This document shows, piece by piece, positions 32,065 to 41,495 of a DNA stretch of 64,000 nt (its first letter is position 1; each line of letters starts with the position of its first letter). The translations under genes and the position numbers were made by a program. A model generated the notes under the pieces. The model was not told the origin of the DNA. It saw only the letters and a program-made list of their open reading frames with translations, and did no database searches. This DNA comes from Tetrapyrgos nigripes. Its lineage: Eukaryota; Basidiomycota; Agaricomycetes; Agaricales; Campanellaceae. The stretch covers positions 620,001-684,000 of the forward strand of contig JAACJM010000024.1 of the NCBI GenBank assembly GCA_013368315.1. The letters run 5' to 3'.

Positions 32065-33412
32065 ATGGTTTCTTCTAGTCGCTCCCGAGGTGGCGTTGCA
32101 AGTAACGAGAACAGTTCTTCCTCAACGGCACCCACTTCCAACTCTGGCAAAAAGAAATTGGTCAGTGGCCAAAAAGCAACAAAGAAAGCGAAGGCAGATG
32201 CACTCGGAGCCCTTTCAAATGCTGAGATTTCCAGGCTGCTGGCCGTAGCTGCAGCTTATGAAGGTAAGCAAGTCAGTACATGTAATGAACAATACCGCTG
32301 AAGTGATCACTCACAGAACAAACCAAAAGTGTTACTCCTCCTGACGAGTCCAAGAACGAGGACATGTCTGTTGAAGAGCATGGCACTCTGGACACAAACC
32401 CCAACCATACGGCCGATGAGGAGACTGAGACAGCCTTTAACGGCAGTGCGAGCATCGCTGGAGCTGAAGGAACTAAGGGTCCAGGCACTGAGGATGACAC
32501 GGAGACTATGAAAGGTGCGCATAATTAACACAAAACAATTACTCACCTCCATTGATGCCATTACTTCCTTCAGCTAAGATGTCCCGGCTTGAAGCCGAGA
32601 ACAAGGCCTTACAGGAACAGGTTGCACGCCAGTCGTCTGCTCAAGCTGATGACGTGGCAACCATCCCTCATCCTACAGGGATTGCCGGAGTCAACTTCAA
32701 CATCCAACAGGCTATGGGTCTCGCTGGTTCAGATAGTAAGAACAACATTTACTCGGCATTGCAGGTAACAACTCACCAATACTGCCATCATGAACTTGTC
32801 ACTGATATCCTTCACAGCGTCGTGTCAAAGACTTCATGGGCTTTTGCTGTATCGAGTACAATCAGACCTGGAAGCAGGTGCCTGTGAAGACTAAAGCCAA
32901 TTTGTATGATGCGGTAAGTAAACATTGACTGCCGACACTTCCTGAGCTCACTCACCTTAAACCAGGTCCGAAAAGACCAACCTTATCTCGCACAATACCA
33001 GAATGACTGGGCTACAGAGGAAATAGCTAAGCAGTACCTCAAGAATAAGTGTCTGCATGGGTATCGAAAGGGTTGGCTTACTCCACCAAGCCAGTATGCG
33101 TATCTCAAGGATAACGCTAAACGACGTTCAGCTTCTGGTAGCCGCAGGAGTAGAGCAAAGGTTGCACAAGACGCAAAAGAGAAGAAGAAAGCGGAGAAAG
33201 CGGCAAGGAATGCGGGTAATAGTGGTGAGAAAGCTGTCCCCATGAAGAAAGGTCTTGTGTCTGCTGCCGTAGCTATTGCTCAAGAAGGGGAAGATGATGA
33301 CTCGGGGGAGGATGATGGTGGTTTGAGGTGAGTTATACATGTCGCCTTGCAATTGGACAGCGTTCTCACTCGTGATGCGTGCAGACAGGGGGCCACAGTC
33401 ATTGACATTTGA
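32065..33412 (+). CDS. CACTA partner gene, candidate TnpA-like protein
   Basis: Six exons fit one frame: 32065-32263, 32317-32514, 32574-32764, 32818-32913, 32966-33327, 33385-33412, giving about 357 aa. If the last intron is not used it ends at 33331. Order: Ser-rich N-terminus, basic stretch KKKLVSGQKATKKAKADA, acidic middle, coiled coil MSRLEAENKALQEQV, a compact domain (FMGFCCIEYNQTWKQVP, PYLAQYQNDWATEEIAKQYL) and a strongly basic tail (Lys/Arg/Ala) ending in an acidic patch. All five introns are 50-58 bp with good sites and no stop interrupts the frame, in contrast to the dead transposase next door. Location suggests a DNA-binding partner for the subterminal repeats; this is inference. 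Confidence 0.7.
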
Positions 33413-33799
33413 TGCCCGATGTCAAGACTTCTTTCGGACTGGTCATTCAGTCGACGTCATCTCCGAGTCCAAGTCTAAATCCATAGCTAATGTCGACACT
33501 ATCTTCACCGTCTCCTCAACAGTCTCCTCTCTTCTTTGTCACGCACGCACACTTTTTATTTTATTGCTCATTCACATTCCTTGATCTCTTCTCGCCATCT
33601 TCCGATACTTATATATCTTACAAGCCAATGATTCTTATACCATTTTAATCCCCTAATGCTTGTTCACGGATGTCCATAGTTTATCGTCAATGTTTTATTC
33701 ATTCAGCTGTCCTTACTGGTAGACCTAATATATACTCATCCCGGATCCACCATTTTTGACCACAACCGGCTCGAGATATTAAGATGAAAGATCGCTAGT
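33413..33799. other. non-coding interior of the CACTA element
   Basis: 3' flank of the partner gene, pyrimidine- and T-rich, with no open frame of note. A poly(A) signal-like AATAAA equivalent was not clear. Confidence 0.5.
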
Positions 33800-34045
33800 A
33801 AAAGAGTGATGATCAACCTACTGGCTAGGTCACCTCGAATCTAATTTTTGACTCACTATCAACCTATAAGTGCCAGAACCGCCCCCAGAAATCTATAGGT
33901 TGATTTTGTTGGAAATAGGTTAGTTATTAACCTAAGCCGCATAGAATAACCAGCAACCTATGGGTCAACCTACTTTGAGATGACAAGTTCTCAATCTTAG
34001 GTTGATTTTTTAGGTTGAAAAATAACCAAGGCGGACTTCACAGTG
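33800..34045. repeat. right subterminal repeats of the CACTA element
   Basis: At least eight copies of ATCAACCTA / TAGGTTGAT or near variants (GATCAACCTAC, CTATCAACCTA, TAGGTTGATTTT, GGGTCAACCTAC, TTAGGTTGATTTT), ending in CACAGTG. Confidence 0.75.
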
Positions 34046-34560
34046 ATCCCTCTCCAAATCCTCTTCTGCACATGACCCTAACGCCATGGACGTTGACACC
34101 TCCTGCACTGAGCATCCCCAAGGTAATGGATGCAACTTCGTGGACTACCAGAAGGCGATGCAGGGGCACTGCTACAGCTGTGGTTCCAGGGATCACCTGA
34201 AACAAGATGGAAATCATGGACATGACAAGCATGACTACTGTGAGAGGATGGGTCATTGCTCCTCTGTCTGTCAGGACTGATACATGGGTTGGCCCAGAGG
34301 AGGCTGAAACAGACAGCATGTGGCTACCACTGGGAGTGACTCTTTTAGTTTCTTCCCTGATGATCCACAACCTTCTACCCCCCACTTCTGTCCCCACTGC
34401 TACTGTCACTGCCTCATCATCCACTGAATCACCGTCTGTGCTCACTGCCTTGCAGAAATCTATTGTCGACCAAACTGCTAGCCTCTTTGTGACATTGAGT
34501 CTTTGCAGACAAAAACTGTTAAGCCAAGACTGGATACAAAAGAAAAAGGAGTAAACACCA

Positions 34561-35067
34561 AAAAGGTGGCCAAAGTGTTGGTGTTGCAATCAAAGTGATT
34601 ATTGCCAAGGATCAGGGGCAGAAATTCTTGATAGAAACAAAACTGAGACAAAACAAAACAGACAATTCGATCAGGGGCAGGACTTCAGAATGGGACAGGC
34701 AGGGAAAATCAGGACCAACTTGTATAGCCACAAGCAGAAAGTGAGTGTAAAGAATTTGGCCTCATAAAGACAAAGCCTCAGCCTCCTCCTCCTCCAACAA
34801 TGCTGCCCTCCCAAAACACAGCCACATCACCAACAAAAAACTCTGTACCCAGCTTGTCTGTACCTCTGAACATATAGCCATGTCCAAAGCACTTGCTGCT
34901 GCTGGCAGGTACGAGTCCATTTCCCTGTCTTCCAGCTTTCAATGGCTTCTTTGTGTATAACCAGCAAAGTACTGGCCACTGCAGGGCAGCAAAGCCCACT
35001 ACCCATATGCTGGTTACTAAAAGGTAACAGGGAAATTTATGCACTTCAAAGAAGCACAGAACCTAAT
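34561..35067 (+). other. degenerate tail of gypsy D region
   Basis: Open patches such as KASASSSSNNAALPKHSHI continue in the direction of D but have stops and no domain. No polymerase motif was found. Confidence 0.35.
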
Positions 35068-35639
35068 TGTCAAGTCCATGCGGATACCCAATGCTAGGAA
35101 ACATCAAGGACCTGGATGGAAGTCTTGAGTGGATTGGATGGAGATTCCGAGTGGATCCAGATAGGAAAGAGCTTATAAAGATAAATAGGGATTTCAGTCA
35201 GAAAGACTGGGAAGCTCTAGGGAACCATTGAGGAAGGATAGGAGACCAGCTTTGTCGATTTTGCACTTAAGCTATCTACTACAAACTTTCTAGCTTAAGT
35301 ACTACTTCAGAGAGCATAGGAATTAGATAGGAAAGGATTGGAAATGAAGGGAAATATAACTATAGCAGGAAAGGTGAAGGGGAGCACCTTATAAGGAAAG
35401 TGGAGCTATGAGATATGGATTGGAGATGAATCGGATATGAATCAGAAATGAAGGTGTGAATAAGGAAAAGGGAAAAGATCGGAAAGCAATAGGAAAGTAA
35501 TGGAAACTAAGACTGTACTGGAAAGTCATAGGAAAGTACTGGAAAGTAAGACTGTACTGGAAAGTCATAGGAAAGTACAGGAAAGTAAAAGGGTACTGGA
35601 AAGCCATAGGAAAGTACAGGAAAGTGCATAGATCTTACA
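35068..35639 (-). repeat. solo LTR, family F (copy 1)
   Basis: 572 bp, TG...CA, flanked by CTAAT (35063-35067 and 35640-35644). About 99% identical to the solo LTR at 56401-56972. It shares with family-A LTRs a core built on CTTAAG and CTATCTACTACAAA, so the two families are related. It also holds tandem TACTGGAAAG units. The orientation is taken from that shared core. Confidence 0.92.
35505..35632. repeat. tandem TACTGGAAAGTCATAGGAAAG units in F LTR
   Basis: Three to four imperfect units of about 38 bp near the edge of the LTR, also present in copy 2 at about 56838-56965. Confidence 0.75.
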
Positions 35640-35727
35640 CTAATGCACTCATCATCTGGCCTGTGGCCGACTCCGTGTGCATCAGTAGTAAGAGGATAGT
35701 AACAGTATGTCATTAGTCTCAAGAACT

Positions 35728-35758
35728 AGACTGACGATACACTATGTATATGTAGTCT
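35728..35758. repeat. short palindromic hairpin element, copy 1
   Basis: AGACTGACGATACA and its near-complement end around a tiny loop (TGTAGTCT at the right). Same family as 39036-39089 and 44267-44304. Confidence 0.6.
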
Positions 35759-36284
35759 GGTGTTAATGTTATAGGCGTGGCGCCAACAAAAAGTTGATAG
35801 CTAATCACTCAATATTCTCATGCAACTTTCCCCCAGCATTTTCAAGGCTACTCATCACAACTCCTTGGATTTTATTGAAAATATGGTATCCTTCAATATA
35901 TAAATGTATAAATACCAAAATTTGCGACTGAAAACGGATGGGAACTCGCAATAAGGCTCTGAGAGCAATTCCATGAGTGCACAGCCACTCGCATGTCAAG
36001 CCTTTTCGCCACAATCCTTTTCTATCGGTAGGTACCACTTCAGCTCCATTTCTCTTGCTCAAAAATTGCATGCAGTATATCTGAAAGTATACTTTTTGTG
36101 GGTGCCACACCCTATAGATAACTACCAGACTAGTATGTCATTGTGTCACCATTGCTGAAGGTTGAAACACGGACAAGGGCCGTCATAAGGCTGAGTCAGA
36201 GCTTGATTCATAAGCGGAATAAAAACAGCCAGATTTTCAGTTTTGAAAGAGATGACAACGACAAGAAGTAACAGAAGATGCCAA

Positions 36285-36720
36285 GCAAAAACAAACAGCA
36301 CCCTGTTTAACAGGACATAAAGATGCAACTGCAGCAGGCCAGAAGGTGTTGATAAATAAAACCAAATAACACCCTGGTTAGAGCAACAGCAGACCAGAAG
36401 GTGTTGATAAACAAAACCAAATAGCACCCTGGTTAACAGGAGGCAGAGACCCAACAAAAGTAGGTCACAAGCTGTTGAGGAACGATGAGGGATCGAGCAC
36501 AACACAGTGGAAGGGACAGGCAAGCAAGGTCCCCTTTGTTAGATCTAGCTACATTGGATATATACTTAGACTAATATCAAATAGTAGATAAGGTAAAAAG
36601 TATAGGATGGCGGGAATAGCAAGTCAGCCATAGCAACATGGCAGGTATCCTTCAACACAAGCTGTTGACAAACAACACTAAACAAATAGAACCAAATAGC
36701 ACCCTGGTTAATGGAACATC
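36285..36720. repeat. dispersed CACCCTGGTTAA repeats
   Basis: Four copies of a 50-60 bp unit: an AGAAGGTGTTGATAAA-like part (two close copies, others GCTGTTGA), an ACCAAATAGCACCCTGGTTA-like part and a short spacer, at about 36290, 36345, 36395 and 36660. No coding signal. It may be part of an undescribed repeat. Confidence 0.6.
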
Positions 36721-37484
36721 AAAAGTCAGATAGAATGATTCCTTCATTTCATTACAGACTCATAACTCCTCCAAGATGCAGAAATGCTCTTACTCAAAGA
36801 TTCTGGTCAGATGCAACTCAAGGACGAGATGGAACGGACTCGGCAGGTAAGTCCTATGTACCACTCAGAAACTCAAAGCTGAAAAAAATAGAGCAAGCTA
36901 TTTCAGGGACAAGGGGGTGGCAGAATAGAAATTCTATACATCCCCTCCAAACAAAATTTAGCAAGACCCTCTGACCCCCCCTCCCCCCTCTCCTTCCATA
37001 TATGGTAAATCCAAAGTCACATGTTACCTGATAAGATATAGATAAAGTCACATGTATTGATAATTACCTTCAAATGAATTAATTGATACATTCCTCATTC
37101 TGAAACAGCAGGAAACACTTCAAAACCTCTGAAAAAATTGGTATGATGTCACCCTCGGCCTCAGGAACCTACTTAGGCGCCCACCTGGAGAGGGTCCAAA
37201 AAAAAATTTAGCAGGACCTTGGACCCCCCCCCCCTCCCCCCAGGTGATGTGCTGGATATCCGTTCCACCACCCCCTTGTTCGGGGAGGAGAATTTTTGGC
37301 AAAGTCAAAACAAGCACGTGATTTCTGCGCGACCTCACAAAAGTGCCCTCCTCCGCTTCCAGCTTCGCCAACTTTGATCGACCATCAAAGAGTGGTTCAG
37401 GTCTATGGTTTGACAGGCACAGCGTATCACTTCAACACCAAAATTGTTTGGCTTCGGTGTCCTGGTCACGTAAGTACTAGAACT
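36721..37484. other. no gene; poly-C tracts and paired AAAATTTAGCA segments
   Basis: Two similar segments, CAAAATTTAGCAAGACC... at 36950 and AAAATTTAGCAGGACC... at 37205, each run into a poly-C tract. They may be ends of one decayed element. A 13-base C run lies at 37226-37238. Confidence 0.4.
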
Positions 37485-37708
37485 GCAAGGACTAGTGATG
37501 TGCGGGCTTCAGTGTTCTACCAAAGGCTTAAGCTGGCTTAAGGCCCAGGGTAATGATTGTTGAGTGAGTTGTGAGTGAGGCCAAGGTACAATGTCAAGAA
37601 TGATAGTAAAGCGAGTTGCGAGCGAGGCCAAGGTAGACAGATACAAAAATTAGAAAAATCGTACTATAAGTACTAAATATTCCAGTCCATCGTGAAGCTA
37701 CCTACCCT

Positions 37709-37909
37709 ATGGCTACTGCCAAAAATCCTCTCTGGGCCTATTTTCATGAAGGACCGCTGCAAAACTCTGTTCATCACATAGCCTGGTGTAAAGCATGTGT
37801 TTCTCATCATGAAGAAGAGGGTGCCGCTGCACTAGAGGAGGAAATAAGAGATGATGACAAGGCAAAAAAGTTGGAGAAAAGAAAAGCCGCCTTCGATGTT
37901 GGTGAGTAA
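37709..37909 (+). pseudogene. BED-finger-like N-terminal exon of the inner hAT
   Basis: ATG at 37709. Reads KNPLWAYFHEGPLQNSVHHIAWCKACVSHHEE, where a Trp/Phe pair, Cys-x2-Cys and His-His resemble a BED zinc finger of hAT transposases. It then has a Lys/Glu helix and ends at a splice donor GTGAGT at about 37902. The rest of the transposase is interrupted, so it is a remnant. Confidence 0.55.
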
Positions 37910-38154
37910 CACTTATCTATAATGCATTGTAGCATACGAGTGTGTTAGTCTTGTCTTCTAGCTATAGGGCTGTGTAACGCGACTTTTCAGATGAGCTAAT
38001 CAATGAGTTCCCACGCCTGCCTGGCAGCATCGTCCGACTTCTTTGCCTTCTTACCTCCATGTTCTCAGCAAACGACTCTTCCTAAAACTGTTTAAGCCGT
38101 GCTGTGGACCCTTTTCTATAGTTTTCATGTCAAATTCATATCTCTGGCATGATA

Positions 38155-38471
38155 CTGATGGCTACAATACGCTTAAATCTATTGTCTCCCGCTGTATACC
38201 GCAATGGCCCAGCGGTTTGCGTGATTACCAAGCGCAGTACCTCCCTCTACTTCTTGATAAGGGCGATATCCTTCTTGTTACTGCGACAGGGGACGGAAAA
38301 TCCACATTCTTCATTGTACCTATCCTCGCTCACCTCGAAATTCGCTCACACCCGGACTTATACCTATCTCAATTTACCTGCAATGTCAAGGAGCATCCCG
38401 TTGGCATTGTTATAACACCTACAAAAGGTCTAGCAGCTAGTATAGTACGTGGTTATCTCACTTCGAGGTAA
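38155..38471 (+). pseudogene. RecQ-like DEAD-box helicase fragment
   Basis: In one frame: WPSGLRDYQAQYLPLLLDKG (Q-like motif), then LLVTATGDGKSTFFIVPILA with the P-loop ATGDGKST, and later GIVITPTKGLAASIV (motif Ia). This is the N-terminal part of a helicase family common in Agaricomycete genomes. DEAH, motif III-VI and the second RecA lobe are missing; the frame ends in a stop at 38471. Confidence 0.7.
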
Positions 38472-38864
38472 ATGTAAGGGAAGTACGTCGTCCAGTGACA
38501 AGGGAGGTGTTGGAAGTTGATGAGAAGGGAAGCAAGGAGCATATTGCAAGGTATTTGTTGTAATCTGAAGCGATGAACGAGAATGGTTGGATGTTTCGGT
38601 CAAAAGAGAGTTGGAATGTTGTGCCAGCAGGAGCGAAGCAGAAGTGGCCGAACCAGTGCTATTTAGAGATGCCTGAGAGCTCAGAGCGGGATGGCTTGAA
38701 GTGCCCGTTGGTATGAAGGAATTGGAAGCATGTAAATGATAGTTTTCGGCATCGGGAGGAGGAGTTGGTATGAGAGGATTGGAGACGGGTGTATCTCGCC
38801 AATTTCTGCGTTTTCTCTTGCTAACTGCAGGTTTTTCTTGGGAGTTTGTCGTGTCTTTAGGCAT
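38430..38864 (-). CDS. hypothetical Ser/Pro-rich protein with basic patch
   Basis: 144 aa, ATG at 38862-38864 (MPKDTTNSQEKPA). A basic run SKRKRRNWR near residue 15 could be a nuclear signal, followed by Ser/Thr/Pro/Leu-rich sequence. Its end overlaps the end of the helicase fragment on the other strand. Expression is doubtful; it may be a chance frame. Confidence 0.3.
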   Translation of the reverse strand: MPKDTTNSQEKPAVSKRKRRNWRDTPVSNPLIPTPPPDAENYHLHASNSFIPTGTSSHPALSSQASLNSTGSATSASLLLAQHSNSLLTETSNHSRSSLQITTNTLQYAPCFPSHQLPTPPLSLDDVLPLHLPRSEITTYYTSC

Positions 38865-39035
38865 TGAGAGCAATTATACGGACTTTGAAGCAGAATGAAT
38901 GAGATTTCCAACTAGTATGAAGCAAAGAGTGAGGAAAAGGCGCGACGCGACGTTGTGGAAACCTTGGGTCTGGCCGTGGGAACTCCGTGATTAGCTCATC
39001 TCAAAAGTCGCGGCGCACAGCCATTCACTTTGCGA

Positions 39036-39089
39036 CCAGACTACATATACACACACGAAGTGTAGCTACTGTGTATATCGTCAGTCTGG
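39036..39089. repeat. short palindromic hairpin element, copy 2
   Basis: CCAGACTACATATACACA ... TGTGTATATCGTCAGTCTGG, 54 bp with a short loop. Ends CCAGACT/AGTCTGG as in copy 3. Confidence 0.65.
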
Positions 39090-39105
39090 CTACGCGAGAC
39101 TACGA

Positions 39106-39629
39106 GTGTGTTGGGTCTCTTCTGACATCAGATACGAGAACCAGAAGGCTGGTCTTCTCAAGCCCAGAACCTCCCGCCAAAATCATAAGGAGTCTTCCGT
39201 TGCAAAGCTCCTTGCTGTCCCCCGCTATAGTGATCTTCTCGAGGATCTACACAATGAGGACAAGACAGAGCGGGGACGTGCTCTTGTGAATTCGCCAGAA
39301 AGCTGGCGCACGGAGATGGCCAAATGGATTGCAGAGGCAAGAGAGGCAGAGCGGCAGGAAGGTTTCGATGAATTGGTAGAAATTGATTCCGATCATTTGA
39401 CAAGCCTATCGCGACTGCAAAATGTGCTGGAGTCTATGCCAAGATGCACAAAACCTGCTTCAATGAAGCTCGAGCATTATTTGGTGGTTTACCACATCCA
39501 GCACGTCTCCCTCGATCCGTGATTGATGAGGAAGCAGCGCTAATGGAGGCTCTCGCAGATGCCGAGGAAGATGAACGACTTGATGATGGTGAGATCGAGA
39601 TAGATTCCAACGAAGAATACATGGGCTAG
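39106..39629 (+). pseudogene. C-terminal coding remnant in the inner hAT
   Basis: Two overlapping frames read AKLLAVPRYSDLLEDLHNED..ESWRTEMAKWIAEAREAER and then MHKTCFNEARALFGGLPHPARLP..DGEIEIDSNEEYMG-stop. Both look like real protein sequence joined by a frame change near 39450. The family is not recognised; it may be the end of the hAT transposase or of another captured gene. Confidence 0.45.
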
Positions 39630-39766
39630 ACTACAGTAATTACTACTTAATCTTTCATTTTTTCGAGACTTTAAGCCTTAAAAAAATCACTTAAATTTAA
39701 CCCTTAAACTGGTTTAAGTCTTAAAGATTTCAAAATGTCAACTTTAAGGCTTGAGGTAGAACACTG

Positions 39767-40310
39767 GCGGGCTTGGGCTCGAAGCCCTAGCCCGGCCCAA
39801 GCCCAGCCCTAAAAGCCCAAGCCCGGCCCAGCCTTTGAGGAGGGCTTGAGGGCTTGAGGGCGAGGGCTTGATTTCTGAAAGCCCTGAGCCTGAAGCTCAG
39901 GCCCGGGCTTTCAATGACACTTAGTGACCTGTTACTGGCCAATAAAAATTGTCAATAAATAGTTGAAATTTCTTTTTTGCAGGCATTCTCACCAAGTTCT
40001 CACACAATTTATAGTTGCTCGGTGTCTGACTTGTGTCTAACCATCTAAATTCCTTCATCCCCAGCTGTTATCCACTACTTGTTGGCACCAATAATGTTGG
40101 GTTTGGGTCAGTAAATGCTTAATGTAGGTCAGTAATTCACTTTCTATCATACAAACTTAACTTCAGACTAATCTAACACTTTGATTGCGACTTTTTGAGC
40201 GATGACATCATCCTAGTCTGAGCCCGGGCTTGGATTCTTGGTGAGCCCGAGCCCTACAAAGCCCAGCCCGAGCCGGGGCTTTGAGCCCAAGCCTGGCCCG
40301 CACATCACTA
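39767..40310. repeat. GCCC/GGGC-rich subterminal region of the outer hAT
   Basis: Two blocks (39767-39915 and 40218-40310) made of AAGCCC, GGCCC and GGGCTT words in both orientations, able to fold back on themselves. They flank a 300-bp AT-rich centre. Confidence 0.7.
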
Positions 40311-41495
40311 GCAAGGACCAAGGTGCACAGCTGCCAGTCAACAAAATCCGATAAGTGCTCTGAGGTGGACAGTGGCAGGAATACTATTACTGGTTGTCTC
40401 ACACTGGGTATGGTTATAGCTTTTGCTGTTGAACCGGTGCTAACTCAGTAGTCATTCTTCGAGATCTGACCCAAGTTGTCGACGTCTCAACGACGTCCCT
40501 TGCAACCATCTCCATCCGGATCCTTAGTCTCTGACCCTTGTGTAATGCAGATCACTTGCTAGGCTCCTGGAACCAAATGCTGGCAGATGTTGATGTTAAC
40601 GCCGCTGATTTGGTAAGGTCTTCATACTCGCTGTCGGCGTTGCTTACGATACGACATTTGGTCTTTGTGTTCTGCCCGTACAAATTCAGGATCTCGTCGT
40701 GTCTTGAGGCGTCCTTCACAAGAAGATAGCTGTGCGACGTACCGTTTCCCTCAAGGACATCATGGTCTAATTTTGCGACGGTACTTACTAAGCTGGTACA
40801 AACTTCAAGTTCTAGATATGGGGTGACGTTAGTCTCTCCTAGACAGACAGTATCAGCGATCACTGAAGTGATGCGATAGCAGTCTGTTGCTAAAGCGGGG
40901 GTTTTTAGGGACCAGAGTTTTTTAATACGTTTGATTTATTGTATAATCTTCGCACGTCCCATTTTGGGAAGGTAAATGACGCTGCCTGCTCTTTCCGCTC
41001 GACTGGACTGATGACTCTCCTGCTTTATCCCGTTGTATTTCGTAGTTCTAAAGACATGTACATGAAATGACATACACTTCAGTCATCCTACAGCCCTCCG
41101 AAGCACTGAAAATGGCCGGCATATGAGAGAAACGGACCGCGGGAATATTACGCAATAAATAATCTTAGTAAGCAAAAAACTGGTCCCTAAACTCTCGATC
41201 TCATAAAACTAGACTAGGGTGACGTCGGGTTCAAAATACGAAAAGTAAAGTTTAAAGGCTTATGTTCATATGGGGACAAAGCTAGATGAAGCTGTTGAAT
41301 GAAGCTGTATCAGGCTTTTGAAGTGCGGCCCGAATTTTCAGCCCAATAATTGATTTACTCGACGACAGATAGTTAGGTAGATAGATACACATCAAGTGGC
41401 CCCTTCAGGATCCCGGAGGGGGGGGGGGTGGCGTTGCGCTGTCACTATATTAATATGGTGTCACAAGGGCGAGGCAGTCCCCCTACGCGCAGACG
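40311..41495. other. no supported gene; MITE-like insert and homopolymers
   Basis: A minus-strand open frame at 40552-40863 lacks an ATG and any domain. The stretch holds a 288-bp inverted-repeat element (40904-41191) and a G run near 41417. The last 100 bases hold the promoter of the gene at 41496. Confidence 0.5.
40904..41191. mobile_element. candidate MITE
   Basis: 288 bp bounded by TTTAGGGACCAG and its exact complement CTGGTCCCTAAA, with T-rich/A-rich sequence next to each. No coding capacity. A target duplication could not be fixed, so the superfamily is open. Confidence 0.55.

Larger units (their letters stand above)
28244..34045. mobile_element. CACTA/EnSpm (Tnp2-type) DNA transposon
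   Basis: 5802 bp bounded by CACTGTG (28244) and CACAGTG (34045) and flanked by the 3-bp duplication ATC (28241-28243 and 34046-34048). Both ends carry clustered subterminal copies of the word ATCAACCT or its complement. Inside are two divergent genes: a decayed Tnp2-type transposase on the minus strand and an intact-looking multi-exon gene on the plus strand. It sits in the gag of gypsy D. Confidence 0.9.
27065..34560 (+). pseudogene. gypsy D Gag, split by a CACTA transposon
   Basis: Part 1 (27065-28243): a Ser/Pro-rich N-terminus, then LENLLQALVTNQNQLQQAI and the Gag fold (KPALFKGEPAKLNSFW, MMEGPAAEWAAEY, VEFSHIFKMWVEKIGF), broken by a frameshift near 27890 and a TGA near 28170. Part 2 (34046 onward): a Ser/Asp linker and two zinc knuckles CYSCGSRDHLKQDGNH and CERMGHCSSVC at about 34170-34280. 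Removing the CACTA element and one ATC copy joins the two parts in one frame without loss. After 34300 the frame decays. No protease or RT was found. Confidence 0.75.
10851..35067 (+). mobile_element. old Ty3/gypsy element D, heavily nested
   Basis: The 5' LTR starts TGTCATGACA at 10851 and is scattered over 10851-10970, 18741-18790 and 26777 to about 26985. Gag follows at about 27065-28243 and resumes at 34046. The LTR start, the TATA-like segment ATATATAAA at about 18777 and the downstream words (CTTGACCTCTTCATC, TTGGGACCAG) recur in the LTR at 61079. Insertions inside D are gypsy B, solo LTR E with gypsy A, and the CACTA element. No polymerase domain survives and no 3' LTR was found. The right limit is arbitrary: D-like sequence may continue past the solo LTR at 35068-35639. 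Confidence 0.65.
37968..39022. mobile_element. TIR-bounded unit with helicase fragment, inside the inner hAT
   Basis: Imperfect inverted repeats of about 50 bp (GGCTGTGTAACGCGACTTTT... at left, complement at right; both include GATGAGCTAATCA and GAGTTCCCACG). 1055 bp. No target duplication found, so the superfamily is uncertain. It holds part of a RecQ-like helicase on the plus strand and an open frame on the minus strand. Confidence 0.65.
37510..39766. mobile_element. inner hAT element
   Basis: 12-bp TIR CAGTGTTCTACC / GGTAGAACACTG, followed on both sides by similar TTAAG-rich sequence, and the 8-bp duplication GCGGGCTT (37502-37509 and 39767-39774). It contains a BED-finger-like exon and C-terminal coding remnants, and is itself split by a TIR-bounded unit at 37968-39022. 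Confidence 0.88.
37493..40310. mobile_element. outer hAT element, non-autonomous, with nested inserts
   Basis: Perfect 15-bp TIR TAGTGATGTGCGGGC at both ends and the 8-bp duplication GCAAGGAC (37485-37492 and 40311-40318), the hallmark of hAT elements. Without the inner insertion it is about 550 bp and has no gene, with GCCC/GGGC-rich subterminal sequence. A related end fragment is at 44153. Confidence 0.9.

Noticed and set aside
36285..36720. possible CRISPR-like array
   Set aside because: Repeats are imperfect, spacers irregular and the organism is a fungus; it is not a CRISPR.
40552..40863. 103-codon open frame on the minus strand
   Set aside because: It starts with GTG, has no upstream ATG and no recognisable domain; not supported as a gene.
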